Assembly (NCBI GenBank): GCA_946641515.1
Contig: CAMPBT010000010.1
Span: forward strand, 1 to 42,407
Reading direction: 5' to 3'
DNA from: UBA3210 sp002363635
GTDB lineage: Bacteria; Bacillota_I; Bacilli_A; RFN20; CAG-449
DNA: 42,407 bases
Of the stretch, positions 16,930 through 24,652 are shown one piece after another. Under the pieces are notes generated by a model. That model saw nothing but the letters and a program-made list of their open reading frames with translations, searched no databases and was not told the origin of the DNA. A program made the translations under genes and the position numbers. Positions within the stretch are counted from its first letter, which is position 1. Each line of letters opens with the position of its first letter.

Positions 16930-17787
16930 ATGTTTACATTGATGCTTTGTATTTATTTATTTAGATTAGTTTTTAAAAGATGGGAAGGCGATTCTCCTTT
17001 TGAAAAGATGTTTATTTCAGATAACATTTCTTATCAAGAAGAGATTATTTCTTATGATGGATTAAAATTAAAGGCTAATGTATATTTACATGATAATGAT
17101 CAAAATACTTTTATTATTTTCCATCATGGTTACCATGAATCTTATCCAATGGTTAATGGGATTATCGAGAATATCTATAAACAAGGCTATAACGTTGTTT
17201 TAGTCTTTGGACGAGGAAATATGTTTTCGGAAGGTAAATCTTTCTCTATGGGTCCAAAAGAGGCTAATGATTTTGCTTCTTGGGCTAATCATTTCTCTAA
17301 AAAATACCCAAATAGTAACATTATTTTAGGCGGATGGTCTATGGGAGGACATATTACTTTAAGAGTACAGAAAGAAGTTTTACCTCCTAATGTTAAAGGT
17401 ATTATTGTAGATTGCCCATATTTTACTGCTAGTAAACAATTCTTAGATATGACTAAAGGAAAGAAAGAAAAACCTTCATTAGTCATGAGATATGCAGTAT
17501 ACGCATTAAATATTTACTGTCAATTATTCCATGGTTTTAGTATTAATGAAGATATCTCTCCTATCTTAGAAAATTCAATATTACCTGCATTAATAATGCA
17601 AGGAGAAAATGATGATTTGGTATTACCTTATAATACAAAAAAGATTGATGAATTATATAAAGGTAAACATAAAGTAAATTATTATAAGAATGCGAAGCAC
17701 GTAGAATCTTATAAAAGTGATTTAGGCCGATATTTCGAAGAATTTAATTCATTTGTAAAAGATTGTATAAATAACGAAAATTATTAA
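16930..17787 (+). CDS. Alpha/beta hydrolase, probably membrane-anchored
   Basis: 285 aa. Serine hydrolase fold: oxyanion H-H-G-Y-H-E near residue 65, nucleophile elbow G-G-W-S-M-G-G-H near 135-141, Asp in Q-G-E-N-D-D-L-V near 225-231 and catalytic His in A-K-H-V-E near 256. The sequence resembles the YqkD/BD-FAE-type esterases (S9/acyl-esterase-like) of Firmicutes; the substrate is unknown. The N-terminus has a short hydrophobic segment (residues 1-14) ending in a basic R-L-V-F-K-R, which may act as a signal anchor. It is a single-gene unit closed by a strong terminator. Confidence 0.85.
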   Translation: MFTLMLCIYLFRLVFKRWEGDSPFEKMFISDNISYQEEIISYDGLKLKANVYLHDNDQNTFIIFHHGYHESYPMVNGIIENIYKQGYNVVLVFGRGNMFSEGKSFSMGPKEANDFASWANHFSKKYPNSNIILGGWSMGGHITLRVQKEVLPPNVKGIIVDCPYFTASKQFLDMTKGKKEKPSLVMRYAVYALNIYCQLFHGFSINEDISPILENSILPALIMQGENDDLVLPYNTKKIDELYKGKHKVNYYKNAKHVESYKSDLGRYFEEFNSFVKDCINNENY

Positions 17788-17788
17788 C

Positions 17789-17815
17789 ACTGGTAGATAT
17801 GTCTACCAGTTTTTT
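17789..17815 (+). terminator. Intrinsic terminator after hydrolase gene
   Basis: Perfect 9-bp stem ACTGGTAGA/TCTACCAGT (17789-17797, 17802-17810) with a 4-base loop and six T. Confidence 0.92.
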
Positions 17816-17861
17816 AAACTTAACAACATATAGGAAAAATGTAACAAATATTTCAAAAAGT

Positions 17862-17889
17862 TTGACATTCGATATTGTTAAAGTAAAAT
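17862..17889 (+). promoter_or_regulatory. Promoter for FMN-binding-like lipoprotein gene
   Basis: Consensus TTGACA at 17862-17867, 16-base spacer and TAAAAT at 17884-17889. The start codon is at 17940 behind a full AGGAGG Shine-Dalgarno (17921-17926), suggesting strong expression. Confidence 0.65.
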
Positions 17890-17939
17890 TATATCGATAT
17901 ACTATTAGTGTATAAAAAGTAGGAGGAAAAATTTTTTAT

Positions 17940-18947
17940 ATGAAATTCAATAGATTATTATTAACTACAGGCTTAGTTTTAGCAGGCTCACTCGTCGGTT
18001 GTGGTTCTACTGAAGCAGAAGTTCAAGTAGGTACTGGCTATGTTGCATCATTTTCAGATTCAACATTAAATGAAACATTAGTTTCAGTTGTTATGAAGGA
18101 TGGCAAAGTTCTTAAAGCAGACGTCGATGTATTACAAATTAAACTTGCTGCTGAAGAAGCAGAAGTTACTGAAAATAATGAAACTAATGCTGCTTTTGCT
18201 TATTCTGCATTAGATGTTAGATCTAAAGTTGAAAAAGGCGATTATTATGGTATGAGTAAAGCTGGTAAGACAGAATACTATAAACAAATCGAAAATCTTG
18301 AAACAGCATTAGTTGGCAAAACAGCTGATGAAGTTGCTAATGCAGAAGAAAAATCAGGCTTTACTGGTGTTTCAATTTCTACAGTTGATCACAAAGCAGC
18401 ATTTGCTAAAGCAGTTAAAAATGCAAAAACAGTTAAAGTTGCAGATTACAATGCATTAAAATTAGGCGTTGCATTCTATGTTGGTACAAAGGCATCAACA
18501 GTTGTAAAAACAAAGAATTTCGAATTTGCAGTAGATTTTGCTTCATCATTAACAGATGGTACAAATGTTTTAGCTTCATATGTTGATAACTTAACAGTTC
18601 CAGTTAACGCAGAATTAGTTCCTGCTACAGAAGAAGGCAAAAAAGATACATATAAGACAGTATTAGCATCAGGTACAAAATATGTAGTTGATGGTGTCTT
18701 AACTTCAAAGAGAGACTTAGGTTCAGCTTATGGTATGAAACAGTATGGCGGAACTTATGAATGGAATGAACAAGCAGCAGCTTTCGATGCATATTTTGAA
18801 ACAAAGACAATTAAAGACTTAACAGATTTAACTGCTGAAAAAGGTTCTATTACTGGTACTTCAATTACTCCAAATAACACTGTTGCAGCCGCTAAGAAAG
18901 CAGCACAATATTCATTATTAACAACTGCAAATATCGCAGGTAAATAA
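17940..18947 (+). CDS. Lipoprotein with two FMN-binding-like repeats (PplA-like, putative)
   Basis: 335 aa. Signal peptide with lipobox L-V-G-C (Cys21) predicts a lipid-anchored surface protein. Two repeats follow (about 30-160 and 170-325). Each holds an early G-x-A/G-F strand, a Y-G-M segment (104 and 265), an aromatic helix with Q-I/A-x-x...G/T-K-T, and a closing motif: F-T-G-V-S-I-S (141-147) and I-T-G-T-S-I-T (304-310), then a helix of Ala/Lys. This matches the end of FMN_bind domains, where D-x-x-T-G-A-T-I-S carries covalent FMN on the last Thr; here the acceptor position would be Ser145 and Ser308 and the Asp is missing. An apbE homologue is the next gene. Listeria PplA, a flavinylated electron-transfer lipoprotein, has a comparable plan. 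Flavinylation is inference. Confidence 0.65.
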   Translation: MKFNRLLLTTGLVLAGSLVGCGSTEAEVQVGTGYVASFSDSTLNETLVSVVMKDGKVLKADVDVLQIKLAAEEAEVTENNETNAAFAYSALDVRSKVEKGDYYGMSKAGKTEYYKQIENLETALVGKTADEVANAEEKSGFTGVSISTVDHKAAFAKAVKNAKTVKVADYNALKLGVAFYVGTKASTVVKTKNFEFAVDFASSLTDGTNVLASYVDNLTVPVNAELVPATEEGKKDTYKTVLASGTKYVVDGVLTSKRDLGSAYGMKQYGGTYEWNEQAAAFDAYFETKTIKDLTDLTAEKGSITGTSITPNNTVAAAKKAAQYSLLTTANIAGK

Positions 18948-18977
18948 TAAGAATTTTATTTAGATTAATAAAACTAA

Positions 18978-19006
18978 GGTCACATGGTAAAACATGTGGC
19001 TTTTTT
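18978..19006 (+). terminator. Intrinsic terminator after lipoprotein gene
   Basis: Stem of GGTCACATG with CATGTGGC (one G-U), 6-base loop, six T. It separates the lipoprotein from apbE, although the apbE gene begins only 26 bases later and may depend on read-through. Confidence 0.8.
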
Positions 19007-19031
19007 ATTTATTAATGGTAAAATATGAGTT

Positions 19032-20339
19032 ATGAAAATTAAAAGATTATTATTTATTTCATTGTTAAGTTTAACTAGTTGTTCACCAAGTTACGATATG
19101 TCTTTAAGTGAAATTATGTATACTCCTTATAAATATGTTTATAAAGACGATACATCAGAATATATTGGTCCACTTGGTACTTCTTTATATTTAAAGATGT
19201 ATAATGCTGATCAAATTAATGAAGTTTATGATAACACTAGTGAAATATTAGAAAAATATCATAAATTAAGTGATAATTTTTTAGATTATGACAATATTAT
19301 TAATATTTATTCTTTAAATGAAATGGAAGAAGTTAATGATGTAGTTATTGATGAAGGCTTATTTAATCTAATTAAAAGAGCGAAAGAATTATCCATTTTA
19401 ACTAAAGGTAAATTTAATTTATCAATGGGACAAATTACTTCTCTTTGGAAAGATAAATTTGATAATTTAAATATTTATGAAAAGGCTACTTCTTTTTCTA
19501 AAGAAGAGACTTATTATATAAAAAATATTAGAAATAAATATATTCCTGTATATGGTTTAACTGCTTTTGATGAAGATAAAACTTATTATGTTTTTAAAGG
19601 CAAGATTACAAATAATATAGTTGATCCTTCTAAAGAAGAAATTGATGAAGCTTTAAAAACTGTCATTCCTTATGATAAATTAGATGAATATCTTATTTTA
19701 AATAATGAAAAACATTCGCTTACTATTAAAAACTATTCAAGTGATAAAAAAACTAAATTAGATTTAGGAGGTATTGCAAAAGGCTATACCTTAAATGAAA
19801 TGAGAAAAGTAGTCTCTTCTACTTATCCTGGTTTTATTTGGGGAGGCTCTTCTTCTATAGTTACTTTTGCAAAAAATCCTTCACCTACTAGAGATTATTA
19901 TGGAATTAATCTTACTGAACCTAGTGGTGCTATTGATTCATCAAACAAAGTCTTTTCTTTCATGATGAATGAATTTTCTTCTATTTCTACTTCAGGAGAT
20001 GAAGAGCAATATTATTTTAATACTGAAGGGATAAGAAGAACCCATATTCTAAATGAAGACGGATATTCTTCTTCCTACCATCGTAATGTTACTGTTTATT
20101 CTTCCTCAGTAAGTGCAGATGTCCTTGATGTTTTAAGTACCGCAATTATGAATACTAAGACTGCTCAGGAAATCAAAGAATTAGTAGAACTATTTGAAAA
20201 TAGATATTCTTCTTCTATTGCGTATTCTTATGTAGATGAAGTTAATTCTTCATATAATTTATATTTAAACCAAGAATTTAAAGATTTAATTATTCCTTCT
20301 TCATATTCTTCTAAAATTAATTCTGTTATTGTAATTTAA
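19032..20339 (+). CDS. ApbE-family lipoprotein, divergent FAD:protein FMN transferase
   Basis: 435 aa, signal peptide with lipobox L-T-S-C (Cys17), so it acts outside the membrane. ApbE landmarks: L-D-L-G-G-I-A-K-G-Y (about residue 243), W-G-G-S-S-S-I, S-I-S-T-S-G-D-E-E-Q-Y (about 317-327), and a D-V-L-S-T-A segment (about 369-374) with the metal-binding Asp. The family's H-I-I-D/N-P-x-T-G block is altered to H-I-L-N-E-D-G, unlike the second apbE in this window, which keeps it. A long insertion covers about 150-240. Its position beside the FMN-binding-like lipoprotein with altered acceptor motifs suggests the two are a dedicated pair; that is inference. Only a weak ribosome site is seen. Confidence 0.8.
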   Translation: MKIKRLLFISLLSLTSCSPSYDMSLSEIMYTPYKYVYKDDTSEYIGPLGTSLYLKMYNADQINEVYDNTSEILEKYHKLSDNFLDYDNIINIYSLNEMEEVNDVVIDEGLFNLIKRAKELSILTKGKFNLSMGQITSLWKDKFDNLNIYEKATSFSKEETYYIKNIRNKYIPVYGLTAFDEDKTYYVFKGKITNNIVDPSKEEIDEALKTVIPYDKLDEYLILNNEKHSLTIKNYSSDKKTKLDLGGIAKGYTLNEMRKVVSSTYPGFIWGGSSSIVTFAKNPSPTRDYYGINLTEPSGAIDSSNKVFSFMMNEFSSISTSGDEEQYYFNTEGIRRTHILNEDGYSSSYHRNVTVYSSSVSADVLDVLSTAIMNTKTAQEIKELVELFENRYSSSIAYSYVDEVNSSYNLYLNQEFKDLIIPSSYSSKINSVIVI

Positions 20340-20367
20340 AAGCATTCCTTTCGTCTAGGAATGCTTT
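20339..20367. terminator. Bidirectional terminator between converging apbE and Gx transporter genes
   Basis: Perfect 11-bp stem AAAGCATTCCT/AGGAATGCTTT (20339-20349, 20357-20367), 7-base loop; A-tract and T-tract allow both directions. Confidence 0.88.
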
Positions 20368-21004
20368 ATTTGTTTTTATCTTTTCTTGATAAATCAAGAA
20401 GAATATTAACTGCTTTATCTTCATCATAATAAAGATTATTTATTTCATTTTCTTCATCTATATTTTCTTTATTAATTTTTATATGTTTATTTAATTTAGA
20501 TAGAACTAGAGAAGTTACTAGAGCAGTTAAGGCTCCAGAAATTACACCTGAGAACATTAATATTGGTAAATATAAGATTAGATTATAAGAAGAATAAAGA
20601 ATCATTACCATTAAGATTTGACCTACTCCATGAAATATTGCACTGGTAATAGATAGACCATAAATGGAAAATTTCTTAGTAGGATAAATAATTAAGATTA
20701 TTAATGTAGATAAGGCCCAACCACTTAATGAGAGTAAGAAGCTAATAGAGAATAAGCCTGTATAAGTTACTCCTACTAATAAGACTCTTAATAATCCAAT
20801 TAAAATAAATTCTATCGGTCCAAAATAATATAAGACGGATAAACCTATGGTATTGGCCAGTCCTAATTTAACTCCAGGTACAGGCATAGGTATAGGAATT
20901 AAATGTTCGACGATATTTAAAATAATACCTACCGCTAAAAATAAGGCAAGTTTAGTCATCTTCTTGATGATTGATGAACTTCTATAGGATGATCTTTTCT
21001 TCAT
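20366..21004 (-). CDS. Gx transporter family protein (Hpre_diP_synt_I family)
   Basis: 212 aa with five or six membrane segments. After a basic N-terminus come I-L-N-I-V-E-H-L-I-P and the family signature P-G-V-K-L-G-L-A-N (about 44-52), then G-L-L-R-V-L-L-V-G. The family is annotated as heptaprenyl diphosphate synthase component I or Gx transporter; it resembles small-molecule uptake subunits and often sits with ApbE and Rnf or extracellular-electron-transfer genes, so flavin or quinone-precursor transport has been proposed. The acidic C-terminal tail of about 45 residues is not usual. Last gene of the apbE-NusG_II-Gx operon, overlapping its neighbour by 23 bases. Confidence 0.85.
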   Translation of the reverse strand: MKKRSSYRSSSIIKKMTKLALFLAVGIILNIVEHLIPIPMPVPGVKLGLANTIGLSVLYYFGPIEFILIGLLRVLLVGVTYTGLFSISFLLSLSGWALSTLIILIIYPTKKFSIYGLSITSAIFHGVGQILMVMILYSSYNLILYLPILMFSGVISGALTALVTSLVLSKLNKHIKINKENIDEENEINNLYYDEDKAVNILLDLSRKDKNK

Positions 21005-21434
21005 GATAGAATCCTCCTATAACTGCGTCTCCGTTATCACTTGCAGTAGTTTTAATAACTACTTTGACATCATTTGGAATACAAATAATTGGTAAATTAG
21101 GGATATTAACCCATCCTTGAGAAACACAGGTCTTATTTGGACAAGTGACATCGTGAACAGATATACCTTTGTTTTTATCAATTAAAATATGGAAATCACC
21201 TAATAATTCTTCGTGATCTTCTTTCTTTAATTCAAATTCATAAGGAGCAGTTAATGAATCAATATCAACTTTATATACTTCATTACGATGAGTGATTTCA
21301 ACGTATCTTTTTCCTCCTGAAAAGGAATTATTAAAGGCGAGAATTCCAATTAATAAACCGATAGAGATTATTAGTCCAAGAATAACGACAATTACATCTT
21401 GCCATTTAAATTTTAAAGAGAAATTATTGTTCAT
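20982..21434 (-). CDS. NusG domain II-containing membrane-anchored protein
   Basis: 150 aa: cytoplasmic N-terminus, one transmembrane segment (about 13-34), then an extracytoplasmic NusG_II domain with D-V-T-C-P-N-K-T-C-V-S-Q-G-W-V and I-I-C-I-P-N, the characteristic CPnxxC and ICxPN blocks of this family. It is a regular companion of Gx transporter and ApbE genes; its exact role is unknown. It has nothing to do with transcription elongation despite the name. The start overlaps the apbE stop as ATGA, indicating translational coupling. Three Cys remain that could form a disulfide or bind a cofactor. Confidence 0.88.
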   Translation of the reverse strand: MNNNFSLKFKWQDVIVVILGLIISIGLLIGILAFNNSFSGGKRYVEITHRNEVYKVDIDSLTAPYEFELKKEDHEELLGDFHILIDKNKGISVHDVTCPNKTCVSQGWVNIPNLPIICIPNDVKVVIKTTASDNGDAVIGGFYHEEKIIL

Positions 21435-22768
21435 AATTTAATCTCCTTAAAATAATCCTGTAAGATTTCTAAAGAACCTTCAAAATTAGATGTAGCATAA
21501 TAATGATAATTATTATTTTCATCTAAATTAGAAACAAAAACTATTTCTAAATCTTTAGATGTATCTTTTAATAATTCAGTTCTAAATTCTAGACCTTCTT
21601 TTAAACTCATATTAACAAATGCTGTACTAAAAGCATCAAGTTCAACTCCGGTAAATGAGTGTGAGAATAATAATACTGTAGAAAAATCTTCTGAAGGATA
21701 ACCAGTATATGGATTTATAATATGGTGTCTTCTAGATAAGACATTATTATTATCACCATAAAGAGTATATGAATGTCCTGAATCGTGATTACCTGATGTT
21801 GAAATTGAATAATCTTTAGATGAGGCAATACTTAAACCATAAGTTAAAAAATATGGATATTTATTTTCAGGAATAGTTAAGGTGATTTTTTGTTTATTAC
21901 CATTACCAAATGTTGGATCACTTAAAGTAGTTAATGATGAAGAACCAGAACTAAGCCAACCTTGAGTATAATTTTTAGAAATTAAATCTTGTTTGATATA
22001 GTCTGTAGCAAGTCCTTTACCAATACCTCCAGTAGTAATACTTGGTCGATATAAAGAAGTAGCAGACGAACGTTCTAAGATGGTTCCGTTTTCTAAAACT
22101 TTATCTTCTAAAGTATTGAAAGTAACTTCTAAAGTTTCATCATTAAAGGTAAGAAGATTTTTAACTTCTTCTAAAGAAGGAGTAGTGAGCCTTAAATATT
22201 CAACTTTCTTTCTAGCGTCTTCATTATAATAAGGCTCATAATCATTAAAATAATCTTGGATATTAGTATATGAACCATGTTCATTTTCAAAATTGTTAAC
22301 AGTAGAGATTAAGTTATCCCAATAAGAAACTAATTCTCCTGCGAAGAAATTAAAATAACCATTAGTTTTTAAAGTTAAATTTACTCCTTGTTTTAATAAA
22401 TTATAGAGTTCTTTAGAACATTGTATAGGAGTAGAAGAACCATAACTATCATTGATAGTTTTAGGGTTAATTACTAAAGTTTTTCCATCTTCATCATAAT
22501 AAGAATAATGACGGTCAAATAATTTATGGTATTTAACTACTTCATCTATGTAATAAGAAGATAATTCTTCTTTAAATGAATCATTATTATTATCTTTACT
22601 TAGACAATAATTTAATTTCATTACAGTATTAAAAGGTGTCACTTTTTCGTTTGAAGAAGCAATGGGGACGATATTAGTCATTACTTCTACACTGTACCAA
22701 GTAGGAGAAGAACAACTAACTAAGCTTAAGATTAATGAACCAGTTAATAACAACAATCTTCTTTTCAT
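21431..22768 (-). CDS. apbE: FAD:protein FMN transferase ApbE (lipoprotein)
   Basis: 445 aa from the ATG at 22768, which follows an AAAGGG site; an in-frame GTG at 22774 is less likely. Lipobox V-S-C near residue 19. It transfers FMN from FAD to Thr/Ser of extracytoplasmic proteins such as RnfD and RnfG. Motifs: T-G-G-I-G-K-G, S-S-G-S-S-S-L, S-I-S-T-S-G-N-H-D-S, H-H-I-I-N-P-Y-T-G-Y-P, and L-D-A-F-S-T-A-F with the metal Asp. Unlike the plus-strand homologue it keeps the H-I-I-N-P-x-T-G block, so it is the more canonical enzyme. First gene of an operon with NusG_II and Gx transporter; separated from rnfB by a terminator. It stops with TGA inside the ATGA overlap, which shows that TGA terminates translation here. 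Confidence 0.9.
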   Translation of the reverse strand: MKRRLLLLTGSLILSLVSCSSPTWYSVEVMTNIVPIASSNEKVTPFNTVMKLNYCLSKDNNNDSFKEELSSYYIDEVVKYHKLFDRHYSYYDEDGKTLVINPKTINDSYGSSTPIQCSKELYNLLKQGVNLTLKTNGYFNFFAGELVSYWDNLISTVNNFENEHGSYTNIQDYFNDYEPYYNEDARKKVEYLRLTTPSLEEVKNLLTFNDETLEVTFNTLEDKVLENGTILERSSATSLYRPSITTGGIGKGLATDYIKQDLISKNYTQGWLSSGSSSLTTLSDPTFGNGNKQKITLTIPENKYPYFLTYGLSIASSKDYSISTSGNHDSGHSYTLYGDNNNVLSRRHHIINPYTGYPSEDFSTVLLFSHSFTGVELDAFSTAFVNMSLKEGLEFRTELLKDTSKDLEIVFVSNLDENNNYHYYATSNFEGSLEILQDYFKEIKL

Positions 22769-22799
22769 AAACACCCTTTCTTTTCATAAAATATACCAT

Positions 22800-22828
22800 A
22801 AAAAAGGACTAAGTTATATACTTAGTCC
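22800..22828 (-). terminator. Intrinsic terminator of the rnf operon
   Basis: Perfect 9-bp stem GGACTAAGT/ACTTAGTCC (22806-22814, 22820-22828) with six A at its left, read as a U-tract on the minus strand. It lies 10 bases after the rnfB stop. Confidence 0.88.
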
Positions 22829-22837
22829 CATTTTTAA

Positions 22838-23155
22838 TTATAATTTTACATCAATACATTGACCGTCTGGTCCTGGAGTTTCTTTTAAGTAAGCTTGGAT
22901 TTTTTCTTTAGCTTCTTTCTTAGAAACTTTACATGGTGCTAGAGTAGGTGATTCACCACTGACGATGGCGCTTGCAAAACCAGCACATCCAGGGAAACCA
23001 CATCCACCACAATTTGCGCCAGGTAACATTTTAGTTACTTGTTCAAGTCTAGGATCTTCTTCTACTTTTAAGAATTTATCAGCTAAAGCAAGAACGAGTC
23101 CAAGAAGTGCAGCAATACCAAGTACTACTCCGAAAGCAATTAATATACTAATCAT
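22838..23155 (-). CDS. rnfB: RnfB, short form lacking ferredoxin domains
   Basis: 105 aa. RnfB normally brings electrons from ferredoxin into the membrane complex through an N-terminal 4Fe-4S domain and C-terminal ferredoxin-type clusters (180-330 aa in total). Here the N-terminal membrane helix (about 2-26) and the Fe-S domain (C49, C52, C57, C75; C-G-G-C-G-F-P-G-C) are present, but the protein ends 30 residues later with no C-x-x-C-x-x-C-x-x-x-C-P cluster. The operon terminator starts 10 bases after the stop, so no lost domain is left downstream. C100 is an additional Cys. It is the last gene of the rnf operon and overlaps the preceding small gene by 8 bases. Confidence 0.9.
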   Translation of the reverse strand: MISILIAFGVVLGIAALLGLVLALADKFLKVEEDPRLEQVTKMLPGANCGGCGFPGCAGFASAIVSGESPTLAPCKVSKKEAKEKIQAYLKETPGPDGQCIDVKL

Positions 23156-23378
23156 TATTTTTCTCCTTTTCTTTTAAGTCATCCTTTTTATTAACAGGAT
23201 TATGACCACAAGTGAGAACTTTACATCCTTCACATTGGGATGTTAAATCTTCGCATCCTTCTGGCTTTTTTGTATGCTTATTTAGTAAATAAGTTCCAAT
23301 GAAGAGAAAGACACATAAGATAACAATTCCTATTGAAAGTAAGATTGTTTCAATTTGTCCTAAATATAAGTTAATCAT
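23148..23378 (-). CDS. Small membrane protein with Cys motif, between rnfA and rnfB
   Basis: 76 aa from the ATG at 23378, just after the rnfA stop; an upstream TTG at 23405 would overlap rnfA by 26 bases. One membrane helix (about 8-32) and a short polar tail with C42, C49, C52, C57 and H59 (C-E-G-C-K-V-L-T-C-G-H), then a Lys/Asp/Asn-rich end. The spacing C-x2-C-x4-C and the residue numbers 49/52/57 are the same as in the adjacent short RnfB. It is not a standard Rnf subunit. It could be a degenerate RnfB-like unit, an Fe-S or heme/metal carrier, or resemble FeoB-associated Cys-rich proteins. The location inside the operon with overlapping stop and start argues for function with Rnf. Confidence 0.75.
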   Translation of the reverse strand: MINLYLGQIETILLSIGIVILCVFLFIGTYLLNKHTKKPEGCEDLTSQCEGCKVLTCGHNPVNKKDDLKEKEKNND

Positions 23379-23379
23379 A

Positions 23380-23961
23380 TTAGAATGCAAATCCTGAGAA
23401 AGCAACGAATGCCATTGCCATTAGACCTGCTGCAATTAAAGCAATTGCGTTACCTTGGAATGCTTTTGGAGTATCAGCATTATTAAGTTCAAGTCTAGTT
23501 CTAATGAAGCTAAAGAGCATCATAACTAAGCAATAACCTGCAGGAACTGCAAATGCATAGACAAGCATTGTACCAAAGTTATAATCAGGTGACATAATAT
23601 CAAGACATACCTGTAAGACAACACAGTTTGTTGTAATTAAAGGTAAGTAAACACCAAGTGCTTTATATAATGAAGGAATAAATTTCTTTAAGAAGAATTC
23701 TAATAATTGAACGAAAGATGCAATAACTAAGATAAAGACAACAAGTTGTAAATAATCTTGCATGCCTAATAGAGTAAGTAATGCGCCTAGTCCATAACAA
23801 ATAATAGCAGAGAGCATAACAACTACTATTAAAGCAATTGACATACCAAGAGCGTTCTTTCTATTTTTAGAAACGCCTAAGAATGAACAAATACCTAAGA
23901 AACGGGAGAGAATGATGTTACTGCCAAGTAGTGCAGCAAATGCGATTGAAAATACTTGCAT
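23380..23961 (-). CDS. rnfA: Rnf electron transport complex subunit A
   Basis: 193 aa, six predicted membrane helices. Opening sequence (A-A-L-L-G-S-N-I-I-L-S-R-F-L-G-I-C-S-F-L-G) and the later T-N-C-V-V-L-Q-V-C-L are the two inverted, Cys-containing half-helix motifs of RnfA/RnfE/NqrD/NqrE that hold an intramembrane 2Fe-2S cluster. Length and motifs are normal. Order in the operon is C-D-G-E-A as in Clostridia, except for the small gene inserted before rnfB. Confidence 0.95.
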   Translation of the reverse strand: MQVFSIAFAALLGSNIILSRFLGICSFLGVSKNRKNALGMSIALIVVVMLSAIICYGLGALLTLLGMQDYLQLVVFILVIASFVQLLEFFLKKFIPSLYKALGVYLPLITTNCVVLQVCLDIMSPDYNFGTMLVYAFAVPAGYCLVMMLFSFIRTRLELNNADTPKAFQGNAIALIAAGLMAMAFVAFSGFAF

Positions 23962-23971
23962 AATCTACCTC

Positions 23972-24652
23972 CTATTTAACTTCAGCAGTTGATACTGCTT
24001 TTTCTTGTGCTGCTTTTAATGCAGCTTTCTTTTCTTTATTTTCATTGACTAATCTTAAGATGACTGAGTAAAGTGCAACAATACAACCAAGAACAATGAA
24101 TGCACCAGCAGGGCGTTGGAATAATTTAATTGCGTAATCTTCAGGAATAATAGTTACTGAGTTACCTGCCCAAGATAATTTTCCTGTACCAAGAACTTCT
24201 CTAAAGAATGATACAGATATTAATGCAAGAGCAAAACCTGCAGCGTATCCTAAAGCATCAAAGATAGAATCAACAACTGTATTCTTGTTAGCGAATTCTT
24301 CTGCTCTACCAAGAATGATACAGTTAACGACGATTAAGGAAATGAATGAACCTAAAGATTGGTAAATTCCATAATCAAGATATGCATGGAAGAGCATATC
24401 GACAACTGATACTAAAGTTGCAATTAAGATGATGTAGACTGGAAGTCTAATTTCATCTGGAATAATTTTTCTAAGTGCAGAGATTACTGTATTTGAAAGT
24501 AATAATACAAATAGAACACATAATGACATATATACGCCATTTTCTACTGAAGTAGTTGTACCTAGTACTGGACACATACCAAGGAAAATGACAAATGCTG
24601 GGTTTTCATAAATGAAACCATTCATGAAGATACTTAATTTTGACTTTTTCAT
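23972..24652 (-). CDS. rnfE: Rnf electron transport complex subunit E
   Basis: 226 aa, six predicted membrane helices, paralogue of RnfA. Carries N-P-A-F-V-I-F-L-G-M-C-P-V-L-G-T-T and I-V-V-N-C-I-I-L-G-R-A-E-x-F-A, the Cys half-helices for the shared 2Fe-2S site. The C-terminal tail (about 205-226) is Ala/Lys/Glu-rich. The start overlaps the rnfG stop (TAATG). Confidence 0.95.
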   Translation of the reverse strand: MKKSKLSIFMNGFIYENPAFVIFLGMCPVLGTTTSVENGVYMSLCVLFVLLLSNTVISALRKIIPDEIRLPVYIILIATLVSVVDMLFHAYLDYGIYQSLGSFISLIVVNCIILGRAEEFANKNTVVDSIFDALGYAAGFALALISVSFFREVLGTGKLSWAGNSVTIIPEDYAIKLFQRPAGAFIVLGCIVALYSVILRLVNENKEKKAALKAAQEKAVSTAEVK

